A DNA stretch of 64,000 nt from Bordetella pertussis 18323 (GTDB lineage Bacteria > Pseudomonadota > Gammaproteobacteria > Burkholderiales > Burkholderiaceae_B): assembly GCF_000306945.1 (NCBI RefSeq), contig NC_018518.1, forward strand, positions 2,232,001 through 2,296,000. Direction: 5' to 3'. The position numbers and the translations under genes are program-made. The notes beneath the pieces are model-generated. The model was not told where the DNA came from, made no database searches, and was given only the letters and a program-made list of their open reading frames with translations. This document shows positions 27,719-34,991 of the stretch, one piece after another (positions within the stretch are counted from its first letter, which is position 1; the number at the start of each line of letters is the position of its first letter).

Positions 27719-28169
27719 TGGCTTTTGCCTCCATAGGTCAGGGACACGGGACCGGGCAGACGCCGGACCATGCCGTGGAGCTAAGGGGGTTGTGCGGAAG
27801 ACGGGCAGAACCGCCAATACAAACCGACACTAGCAGCAGGAGGCCGCGCCGCGGGCTGGGGCCATCCTGTAAGACAGCGGCCTGGTCACCGGCGAAGTTG
27901 CCGATACAAGGCTCGCAGAAAATTGAAAGAAACTAAACGAAGAAGGCCGCATCTTAGACGATTTTGAATCGTCGACCAACCCCAGGACCGAAGCAAACAG
28001 ATACATTCACCCTGTTCTGGCGTCGGGGAAAGCCCCTAGGCGTGAGGCGCAAAACCAGCGTACGCGCCGTGCTGCGGCGCAACACGGCGCCGAATTATTT
28101 AGTTTCAATTGGAGATGAAATGATTTGCGACGGCCGACCCCGGCGCATGGCGCCGGGGTCGGCGGCATC
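27719..28169. other. Intergenic region between proX and IS481 copy 1
   Basis: No convincing gene is seen in these 451 bp. It should hold the proX promoter. A 17-bp inverted repeat (GACGATT-TTG-AATCGTC, 27957-27973) lies about 240 bp upstream of proX, and a long hairpin sits at 28133-28163 next to the IS. The middle is more A-rich than the flanks. Confidence 0.7.
28133..28163. repeat. Perfect 14-bp-arm hairpin beside IS481
   Basis: GCCGACCCCGGCGC, the 3-nt loop ATG, then GCGCCGGGGTCGGC. It ends 6 bp before the CTAG at the IS481 edge. There is no clear U-run on either strand, so it is either a leftover terminator whose tail was replaced by the IS or an unrelated structural element. Confidence 0.75.
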
Positions 28170-29120
28170 CTAGCTGTGAACTGTCAATAGGTTGTATTCG
28201 TCCAGGTTGAGTCTGGAGATGGGTACAGCGCGCCCGATGCCTTGGTGGGGTCGATGCCAGTTGTAGTGGTGTAGCCAGGATTTCATGGCATCGGCTCGGT
28301 GTTGGGAGTTCTGGTAGGTGTGAGCGTAAGCCCACTCACGCAAGGCCGACTGGATGAAGCGTTCGGCCTTGCCATTGGTCTGTGGGCGGTAAGGTCGGGT
28401 AAAGCGGTGCTTGATGCCCAGCTCATGGCACAGCGCGGCGAAGGCGCGGCTGCGAAAGGCCGAGCCATTGTCGGTGAGCAAGCGCTGGATGGTCACGCCC
28501 AGGCGCTGGTAGTAGGCCACTGCGTCCTTGAGGAACTGGACGGCGCTGGGGAAGCGCTCGTCGGGGTGGATGTCGGTGAAGGCCACGCGGGCGTGGTCAT
28601 CGATGGCCACGAAGACGAAGTCCCAGCCGGCCCCCTCAACGGTATCGCGTCGGTTGCCCGTGACCCGGTGGCCAGGGCGCTGGATACGTCCCAGCTTCTT
28701 GATGTCGATGTGCAGCAGATCGCCGGGGGCCTGATGCTCGTAGCGCACCACCGGCTCGGCCGGCTCCAGGTCGGCCAGGTGCGACAGACCGGCGCGGGCC
28801 AGGACGCGGCTGACGGTGCTGGCTGACACGCCCAGCGCCTGGGCGATGCGCGCTTGGGTCAGCCGCTTGCGGCGCAGCTCCACGATAGCCAGCGCCTTGG
28901 CCGGCGCAATCGCTCGGGGCGAGACCGTCGGGCGCGAGGACGCATCGGCCAAGCCCGCCTGGCCCTGAGCCAGGAAGCGGCCCAGCCATTTGCGCACAGT
29001 CGGCGCGGTGACCCCATAGGCGCGGGCCGCTTCAGGCACACAAACTTGATGGGCGATCAATTGCTGGACCATTTCGAGTCGACGTAGGAAGGTCAATCGG
29101 GCATGCTTATGGGTGTTCAT
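28170..29120 (-). CDS. IS481 transposase, copy 1
   Basis: A 316-residue DDE transposase. The N-terminal helix-turn-helix (ARAYGVTAPTVRKWLGRFLA, about 34-53) and a second HTH (QARIAQALGVSASTVSRVLA, about 88-107) bind the ends. The catalytic core follows: first Asp in LLHIDIKKLGRI, second in LLTDNGSAFRS, and Glu in NGKAERFIQSALREW. The stop codon TAG is not internal to the core element but comes from the CTAG target sequence at the edge, so the reading frame depends on the insertion site. Identical copies occur at 54 and 62 kb. Confidence 0.95.
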   Translation of the reverse strand: MNTHKHARLTFLRRLEMVQQLIAHQVCVPEAARAYGVTAPTVRKWLGRFLAQGQAGLADASSRPTVSPRAIAPAKALAIVELRRKRLTQARIAQALGVSASTVSRVLARAGLSHLADLEPAEPVVRYEHQAPGDLLHIDIKKLGRIQRPGHRVTGNRRDTVEGAGWDFVFVAIDDHARVAFTDIHPDERFPSAVQFLKDAVAYYQRLGVTIQRLLTDNGSAFRSRAFAALCHELGIKHRFTRPYRPQTNGKAERFIQSALREWAYAHTYQNSQHRADAMKSWLHHYNWHRPHQGIGRAVPISRLNLDEYNLLTVHS

Positions 29121-29222
29121 CCGGCCGGGCTCCTTGAGTGAACTGGGGGGGTGGCGATTTCCAGTTTCTCAAATCCGGTTCGGATGAACCATGCATACAA
29201 CCTATTGAATCTTCACAGCTAG
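28170..29222 (-). mobile_element. IS481, copy 1
   Basis: A 1053-bp element counted from CTAG to CTAG. The ends are CTAGCTGTGAACTGTCAATA and, inverted, CTAGCTGTGAAGATTCAATA. IS481 is known to insert at NCTAGN and duplicate it. Here the flanking sixmers are CCTAGC (left) and GCTAGT (right), which share only CTAG, so this copy may mark a recombination breakpoint and not a simple insertion. It is in the same orientation as copy 2 and nearly identical to it. Confidence 0.95.
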
Positions 29223-29249
29223 TCCATGCCACACAAGGAGCACAGAAAA

Positions 29250-29642
29250 GTGAAATATCCCATTGCCATTGAACCCGGCAGCGACACGCGCGCCTGGGGG
29301 GTCGTTGTTCCTGATCTGCCCGGCTGCTTTTCAGCAGCGGACGAAGGGATTGATCAAGCAATCGAGAACGCCAAGGAAGCCATTGAGTTGTGGATTGAAA
29401 CGGCCATCGACTCCGGCGCCCCCATTCCTCCGGCGACCAGCATCGCCAATCATCAGGCCAATCCAGAGTTTGCCAACTGGATTTGGGCGATCGCTGATGT
29501 CGATCCTGCAGTCTTGGATGAAACTGTTGAGCGCGTGAACATCACGATCCCGCGCCGCATTCTCAAGCGCCTGGATGATCGCGCCCGCGCCGCCGGCGAA
29601 AGCCGGAGCAGCTACATCGCACATCTCGCCATGACTGCCTGA
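29250..29642 (+). CDS. hicB: HicB-family antitoxin without HicA partner
   Basis: HicB antitoxins neutralise the HicA mRNA interferase and repress the operon. The 130-residue protein (GTG start, KYPIAIEPGSDTRAWGVVVP) has the N-terminal HicB fold with the core VPDLPGCFSAADEGIDQAIE and a C-terminal ribbon-helix-helix-like region, VNITIPRRILKRLDDRAR. An AAGGAG site lies about 10 bp upstream. The usual upstream hicA is absent: IS481 ends 27 bp before the start. The toxin gene was probably lost in the IS event, leaving an orphan antitoxin that may be unexpressed or driven from the IS. Confidence 0.85.
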   Translation: MKYPIAIEPGSDTRAWGVVVPDLPGCFSAADEGIDQAIENAKEAIELWIETAIDSGAPIPPATSIANHQANPEFANWIWAIADVDPAVLDETVERVNITIPRRILKRLDDRARAAGESRSSYIAHLAMTA

Positions 29643-29674
29643 TGACGCATATTGCGTCCGACGCACCCAGCAGA

Positions 29675-29708
29675 GAGCCCCGACTGGACAATCCGTATCG
29701 GGGCTCTC
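29675..29708 (+). terminator. Putative terminator after hicB
   Basis: AGAGCCCCGA and TCGGGGCTCT form a 10-bp stem with a 14-nt loop, 33 bp past the hicB stop. It is followed by CGTTTG, a weak T tail. The rest of 29643-29918 shows no convincing gene. Confidence 0.55.
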
Positions 29709-29918
29709 GTTTGCGTGGGTAGCACGAAGTCAATGCTGCTTGCACACCTTGCGAGTCTGGCGGCCTAGCATCCACATGCCTGTACCACTATCAAAACTCG
29801 ACGTACGTGGCATGAGTTTCACTTCGCACGGCTACTTTTCTTTCCGGACAGCGCCCGCCCCCGGCCTGGACGAGTTCCTGCGCCGCGAACCGGCGAGCGG
29901 CCATCCGCGGCTCCTGCC

Positions 29919-30830
29919 CTAGCCTATGCTCTGGCGGATCGCGCGCCGGAAGTGGTCTGCCAGCGTAGTGTGGTGGTCCGGACTGCTCAGCAGCGCCAGG
30001 CCCGTACGGAATCGCGAGCCTGGGGCAAGCGGACGGAACGCCACGCGGTAGCCGACACGGCCCACGATGGATTGCGGAACCAGCGCGATGCCGGCGCCCA
30101 TTTCCACCAGCGCCAGCACGGTCGCGGTCTGCGTGGCCATGTGATTGGCGATGCGAGGCATGATGCCCTGGGCCTGGAAGCCCTCGAGCATGAGCGCGCG
30201 CAAGGGCGGCGAATGTTCGCGCGGCGGCAGCAACAGCGGCTCGTCGGCCAGGTCGCGCAGCGAGATTTCCCCGGCCGCGACCAAGGCATGGTCGTGCGGC
30301 AGCGCCACGCAGAAACCGTCCTCGTCCACGAGTTCGAGCTCCAGGCCCGGAAACGCATCCAGCGGATAGCGCACGATGCCCAGGTCGAACGTCCGATTGT
30401 GCAGGCCTTCGACAATGCGATCGGTGGTGGCCTCGTACAGCTCCACGTGGACGCCCGGGTGGGCGCGCTGCAGTTGCGGCAATGCCTGCGGCAGCAGGCG
30501 ATAGGGTGCGCTGCCGACGAAGGCCAGCCGCAGGGTGCCGACGTCGCCGCTTGCGGCGTCCCGGGCGAGGAACGGCAGCCTTTCGGCGTGCCGCAGGATC
30601 TGCATGGCTTCGGGCAGCAGCAGCGCGCCGGCCTCGGTCAGCGTGACGCCGCGCCGTCCGCGCACGAACAGCCTGGCGCCCAGCCTCGACTCCAGCTGCG
30701 CGATGGAGACCGACAGCGCCGGCTGCGCGATATGGAGCTGCTCGGCGGCGCGGCGCAGGTTCTGTTCGGTGGCGACAACGCAGAAGTGGCGCAGGCTCTT
30801 CAGGTTCATGCTTGCCACGAAATCAGCCAT
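29919..30830 (-). CDS. LysR-type transcriptional regulator
   Basis: The 303-residue protein has the standard LysR winged helix (MNLKSLRHFCVVATEQNLRR, then LHIAQPALSVSIAQLESRLG and LFVRGRRGVTLTEAG) and a type 2 periplasmic-binding-fold effector domain (GTLRLAFVGSAPYRLLPQAL). The start may be 30830 or the in-frame ATG at 30809 (MNLKSLRHF), which fits family starts better. It is divergent from a Bug receptor gene that heads a catabolic gene group, so it most likely activates that group. The shared 125-bp region is AT-rich and contains AGTATTTTACT at 30861-30871, an AGTA/TACT inverted repeat of unknown role. Confidence 0.9.
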   Translation of the reverse strand: MADFVASMNLKSLRHFCVVATEQNLRRAAEQLHIAQPALSVSIAQLESRLGARLFVRGRRGVTLTEAGALLLPEAMQILRHAERLPFLARDAASGDVGTLRLAFVGSAPYRLLPQALPQLQRAHPGVHVELYEATTDRIVEGLHNRTFDLGIVRYPLDAFPGLELELVDEDGFCVALPHDHALVAAGEISLRDLADEPLLLPPREHSPPLRALMLEGFQAQGIMPRIANHMATQTATVLALVEMGAGIALVPQSIVGRVGYRVAFRPLAPGSRFRTGLALLSSPDHHTTLADHFRRAIRQSIG

Positions 30831-30954
30831 ATCGTTTTTATTATCAAAGTGACTAAAAATAGTATTTTACTCATTATGGCTGCGTATCTAAGCTCTCGTT
30901 GATCCACCGAACCGGCCCGCTCCGGATCCGATATCGATAACGACAGGGGGAGAC

Positions 30955-31929
30955 ATGAATCGTAGACATGCACTGAAGGTCCTGGGCGCGGCAGCCCTGC
31001 CCGCTCTGGGCTGGCCGATGAGCGCCATGGCTGGCGAGTTTCCGCAAAAGCCCATCCGGTTCATTTCGCCCAGCCCGCCCGGCGGCGTGACGGACTTCCT
31101 GCCGCGCCTGCTGGGCCAGGAGATGAGCAAGATCCTGGGCCAGCCGGTGGTGATCGAAAACCGCACGGGCGGCAACCAGACCATCGCGACGAATTACGTC
31201 GCCAAGGCGGCCCCGGACGGATACACCATCCTGCTCGCCACGTCGGGCGCGCTGGCGGTCAACCCGCATCTGATCGCCGACATTCCCTATCAACCCCTGA
31301 CGGACTTCGAGCCCATTTCCATGCTGGGCGGGGTCGCCTCGGTGGTGATGGCAACGCACGCGTCGGACGCCCGGACACTGGCGCAACTGCTCGAAGCCGG
31401 CCGCGGGAAGGGACGCAAGCCCGCATTCGGCCATACGGGCATCGGCACCTCTCCGCACCTGGTGCTCGAGGCGCTGAAGCAGGAAGCCGGCATCGACATC
31501 GTGGACGTTCCATACAAGGGAACGCAGCAGTTGTTCACCGATGCCAAGGGCGGGCAGTTCGAGTTCCTTTGCAACAACATCGGGCCGTCCCTGCCGCTGA
31601 TCAGGAACGGCGACCTGCGCGCGCTGGCCGTCACGAGCCGCAAGCGCTCGCCGGCGCTGCCCGACGTTCCGGCCATAGCCGAAACGCTGCCGGGATTCGA
31701 GGTTCTCGGATGGATGGCTGCCTACGCCCCAGCGGGAACGCCGGCGGACGTCATCGACAGGCTGGCCGCCGCGCTGCACGCCTCCCTCGCCACGGACGAG
31801 GTGCGCAAGGCGCTGGCCAATTTCGCCATCGACGCCATGCCGACGAGTCCGCAGGAAGCGAAAGACTTTCTCGCGGCCGAGTACCGCCGGTGGGGCGAGG
31901 TGGTGCGGCGCTCCGGCATCCGGATCTAG
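30955..31929 (+). CDS. Bug family periplasmic solute-binding protein
   Basis: This 324-residue periplasmic receptor starts MNRRHALKVLGAAALPALGW; the Arg-Arg pair before the hydrophobic stretch is possibly a Tat-type signal. Family motifs follow: PIRFISPSPPGGVTDFLPRL, VVIENRTGGNQTIATNYV and APDGYTILLATSG, then VDVPYKGTQQLFTDAKGGQ. A GGGGG-rich ribosome site precedes the ATG. It heads a plus-strand group with a small DUF4286-like protein, a thiolase, a DUF35 protein, another Bug and an acyl-CoA ligase, suggesting uptake of the acid that the group degrades. No TctAB genes are present. Confidence 0.92.
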   Translation: MNRRHALKVLGAAALPALGWPMSAMAGEFPQKPIRFISPSPPGGVTDFLPRLLGQEMSKILGQPVVIENRTGGNQTIATNYVAKAAPDGYTILLATSGALAVNPHLIADIPYQPLTDFEPISMLGGVASVVMATHASDARTLAQLLEAGRGKGRKPAFGHTGIGTSPHLVLEALKQEAGIDIVDVPYKGTQQLFTDAKGGQFEFLCNNIGPSLPLIRNGDLRALAVTSRKRSPALPDVPAIAETLPGFEVLGWMAAYAPAGTPADVIDRLAAALHASLATDEVRKALANFAIDAMPTSPQEAKDFLAAEYRRWGEVVRRSGIRI

Positions 31930-31963
31930 CGGCGGGACCATATACAACAGGAGGGGCAACAGC

Positions 31964-32323
31964 ATGCAGGAATATCGATTGGTGGTGTTTACCAACCCTA
32001 CGCAGGGCATGGAAGATCAGTTCGATGAATGGTATGTGAACCAGCATCTTCCCGACGTGCTGGCCGTGCCGGGGTTCAAGGCGGGGCAGCGCTTCGAGCT
32101 GGAGCAGGAACAGCTGAAGGCCGGCCCGCATCCATGGCGCTTCATGACGGTGTTCGACATCGAGACCGATGACTTGCGCCACACATTCGACACCCTGATC
32201 AGCCGCGTCAATACCCCTTTGATGCCCATGTCCCCCTCTATCGCGGAACATCGGATTGCCTACGCCTACAAGGCCGTGACGCCCAAGGTGCAGGCGACGC
32301 CGCACGGACAGCAGCCGAAATAA
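31964..32323 (+). CDS. Small dimeric alpha/beta-barrel protein (DUF4286/EthD-like)
   Basis: The 119-residue protein starts MQEYRLVVFTNPTQGMEDQF and has the core EWYVNQHLPDVLAVPGFKAG (about 23-42), characteristic of ferredoxin-fold proteins of the DUF4286/EthD-like type, in which a His-Leu pair and an aromatic residue line the active site. It lies between a Bug receptor and a thiolase gene on the same strand (34- and 66-bp gaps), so a small catabolic or auxiliary enzyme role is likely, but the reaction cannot be named. Confidence 0.75.
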   Translation: MQEYRLVVFTNPTQGMEDQFDEWYVNQHLPDVLAVPGFKAGQRFELEQEQLKAGPHPWRFMTVFDIETDDLRHTFDTLISRVNTPLMPMSPSIAEHRIAYAYKAVTPKVQATPHGQQPK

Positions 32324-32389
32324 CAGGTTCCGGCCCAGCCCCGACCCGCATCGCGCGGCGCGGGGACCAGCCGGAGGATGGAGACAGAC

Positions 32390-33566
32390 ATGACGAGACA
32401 CGCTCTGGCCTATGTGGCGGGCGCCTATGAACATCCCCTGCGCCATGCGCCGGACAAGTCCGTGGCGCAATTGCATGCGGAGAGCGCGCGCGGCGCGCTG
32501 GACGACGCCGGCCTGAGTTTCGCCGACGTGGACGGGTATTTCTGCGCCGGCGACGCCGGCCTGGGGCCCGCCTATATGGTGGATTATCTGAACCTGACGC
32601 TGCGGCACGTGGACGGCACCGAGATCGGGGGCGGCTCCTATCTTGCGCAGATCGGCCACGCCGCCCATGCCATCGCCGCAGGCAAGTGCTCGGTGGCCCT
32701 GATCACCCTGGCCGGACGCCCGCGCAGCGAGGGCCAGGCCACGGGTACCGAGCCGCGCATCCCGGGCCCGGACCGGCCCTCGGCGCCATGGGACTCGGCA
32801 TACCGCTGGACGATAGGCACCATCTACGGGAATTTCGCGCGCCGCCACATGCACGAGTACGGCACGACCAGCGAGCAACTGGCATGGGTCAAGGTCGCCG
32901 CCTCGCATCACGCGCAGCACAACCCCGACGCGCTGCTGCGCAAGGTCTATACGGTGGACGACGTGCTGGGCTCGCCGATGGTGGCCGACCCGCTGCATCG
33001 GCTGGACTGCTGCGTCATCACCGACGGCGGCGGCGCATTGGTGATCGTGGCGCCCGAAGTGGCGCGCAGCCTGAATCGGCCGCGCATCAAGGTGGTGGGC
33101 CACGGCGAGACCATCCGCACCAACAACGGCGGCCACCATGAAGACCTGCTGGTGACGGGCGCCGCCCGCTCGGCGCCCGCGGCGTTCGCCCAGGCTGGCG
33201 TGACACCGGCGGATATCAAATATGCGTCCATCTACGACAACTTCACCATCATGGTCATCATGCAACTGGAAGACCTCGGCTTCTGCCCCAAAGGCGAAGG
33301 GGGACGCTTCGTGGCCGACGGCAACCTGATATCCGGCGTGGGACGGCTGCCTTTCAATACCGACGGCGGCGGACTGTCTGTGCAACAACCATCCGGCCAA
33401 TCGGGGCGGCATGACCAAGGCGATCGAGGCCGTGCGCCAGCTGCGCGGCGAGGCGCATCCGGCCGTACAGGTGAAGAACTGCGACCTGGCCCTGGCGGCC
33501 GGCCCCGGCGGGGTCTATGGCATCGGCCATTCGCACACCACCGTCATTTTCGAGCGGGAGGACTGA
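32390..33566 (+). pseudogene. Thiolase-like (SCP-x type) acyl-CoA acetyltransferase, frameshifted
   Basis: The frame from MTRHALAYVAGAYEHPL to NLISGVGRLPFNTDGGGL is a clear SCP-x/lipid-transfer type thiolase (about 330 residues), with DVDGYFCAGDAG and RLDCCVITDGGGALVIV. After that the homologous C-terminus (NNHPANRGGMTKAIEAVRQL to TTVIFERED) continues in another frame up to the stop at 33566. The sequence at 33374-33382 reads CTGTCTGTG; removing one 4-bp CTGT copy restores GGGLCNNHPANRGG, which includes the active-site region. So a 4-bp tandem duplication is the likely cause. As written, translation runs on out of frame to 34114. It pairs with the DUF35 gene just downstream. Confidence 0.83.
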
Positions 33567-33569
33567 CAG

Positions 33570-33992
33570 ATGCAGAACAGCGAACAGGCGTGCGGCTGGC
33601 AGGCCGACCCCTACGCCCTTGCATATCCGGAATCGGCGCCGTTCTGGCAGGCGGCCGAAACCGGCACGCTGCTGTTGCCCCAGTGCGTCCGGTGCGAATG
33701 CTTCCATTGGCATCCCCGCGCGTTCTGCCCTTTCTGCAAGGCCCCGGACCCTCGCTGGACCGCATCGAGCGGCCAGGGCGAGATCTTCAGCTTCAGCGTG
33801 GCGCGTACCGCGACCCCCTATGTCGTGGCCTACGTCAGGCTGGCCGAGGGCCCGTTGATGCTGACCAATATCGTCGACTGCGACCCCGACAGCGTGCGCA
33901 TCGGCCAGCGCGTCAGCGCCCGCTTCCGCCCGACGCAGCAAGGCCGGCTGCTGCCAGTGTTCGCCCCGACGCACGATCACGAAAAGGATTAG
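33570..33992 (+). CDS. DUF35 zinc-ribbon/OB-fold protein, thiolase partner
   Basis: The 140-residue protein has an N-terminal rubredoxin-like zinc ribbon (LPQCVRCECFHWHP and FCPFCKAPDPRW, two Cys-x-x-Cys pairs at about 38-60) and a C-terminal OB fold (GEIFSFSVARTATPYVVAYV). DUF35 proteins form complexes with SCP-x-type thiolases and related acyl-CoA enzymes. Its ATG is 3 bp after the thiolase stop, confirming the pairing. The DUF35 frame is intact although its thiolase partner is frameshifted. Confidence 0.88.
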   Translation: MQNSEQACGWQADPYALAYPESAPFWQAAETGTLLLPQCVRCECFHWHPRAFCPFCKAPDPRWTASSGQGEIFSFSVARTATPYVVAYVRLAEGPLMLTNIVDCDPDSVRIGQRVSARFRPTQQGRLLPVFAPTHDHEKD

Positions 33993-33996
33993 AGAC

Positions 33997-34980
33997 ATGC
34001 ATTCCGGAAATCGCATCACCCGTCGCAGTTTCATGCTGGCCGCGGGGGCCCTGGGCCTGGCCCTCGCGGGCGCCGCCCAGGCGGCCGCGTTCCCGCAGCG
34101 CCCTGTCGCGATGATCGTGCCCTTCCCGGCCGGAACGGCCGTGGACGTCGTGGCCCGTTTCCTGGCGACGCGGTTCACGCAGCAGTGGAACCAGTCGGTC
34201 TACGTGGAAAACCGCGTGGGCGCCGATGGGCTGATCGGCACGGTGGCCGCCAAGATGGCGCCGGCTGATGGCCACACCATCCTGTACACCGGTCCGCCCT
34301 TTCTCTTCGTGCCGGATCTCAACCCGCAGGCAGACTACGACCCGCTGAAGGATTTTCGGCCGGTCGCGCGCGTGACCGCGCCGGTCTACATGCTGGCGGC
34401 GACCAAGAGCGCGCCCTACAGCACCTTCCGGGAGATGGTGGAAACGGCAAAGCGCACCGGCGGCCAGCTGGATGTCGGCACCGTCGGCGCGCACGGCACC
34501 GCCACGGCCGCGGGGATGGCCAGGGCGGCCGGCGTCGACATCAACATCATCAACTACAAGACCACGGCGCAATTGATCAGCGACAGCATCGCCGGGCACG
34601 TTCCCATGGTCCTGTCCGCGCTGGGGTCGCTGAACACGCTGACGCACAACGGCTCGCTGAAGGCCCTGGCGGTCAGCGGGCCGCAGCGATCGATCATCGC
34701 GCCCGAGGTTCCCACCGCCATGGAGGCCGGCGCAAAGGATTTCTCGGTGGTCTCGTGGAACAGCGCATTCGTGCGCACCGGTACCCCGGACGCGGCCGTG
34801 GATGCCATCGCCCAGGCCATCCACAAGGCGACGCTGAGTCCGGACTTCATCGAATTCTGCCGCGCCCAGGGCCTGGAGCCGGCATTCGAGGACGGCCAGG
34901 CGTGGCTCAAGACCTTGCCGGCCGAACGTAGCTATTTGAACGGGCTGCTGCGCCAAAGCGGCCTGCTGGCGGCAAAGTGA
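33997..34980 (+). CDS. Bug family periplasmic solute-binding protein
   Basis: This 327-residue receptor starts MHSGNRITRRSFMLAAGALG; 'TRRSFML' is a good Tat-type signal motif. The mature part follows the Bug pattern: PVAMIVPFPAGTAVDVVARF, VYVENRVGADGLIGTVAA and DGHTILYTGPPFLF. The domain-2 region INIINYKTTAQLISDSIAG replaces the usual V-P-Y-K-G loop, so ligand contacts may differ from other Bugs. It begins 4 bp after the DUF35 stop and its stop overlaps a possible GTG of the ligase gene, so it belongs to the same operon. It is the second receptor in one group, which is unusual. Confidence 0.9.
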   Translation: MHSGNRITRRSFMLAAGALGLALAGAAQAAAFPQRPVAMIVPFPAGTAVDVVARFLATRFTQQWNQSVYVENRVGADGLIGTVAAKMAPADGHTILYTGPPFLFVPDLNPQADYDPLKDFRPVARVTAPVYMLAATKSAPYSTFREMVETAKRTGGQLDVGTVGAHGTATAAGMARAAGVDINIINYKTTAQLISDSIAGHVPMVLSALGSLNTLTHNGSLKALAVSGPQRSIIAPEVPTAMEAGAKDFSVVSWNSAFVRTGTPDAAVDAIAQAIHKATLSPDFIEFCRAQGLEPAFEDGQAWLKTLPAERSYLNGLLRQSGLLAAK

Positions 34981-34991
34981 GAACGGCATTC

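Noticed and set aside
27964..28173. A 69-codon frame between proX and IS481
   Set aside because: It runs through the hairpin into the IS edge, and has no recognisable motif.
29740..29922. A 60-codon frame upstream of the LysR gene
   Set aside because: No ribosome site or recognisable motif; probably chance or remnant sequence.
33566..34114. The 578-codon read-through of the thiolase frame
   Set aside because: Beyond the frameshift it overlaps the DUF35 and Bug genes in the wrong frame; treated as a pseudogene artefact.
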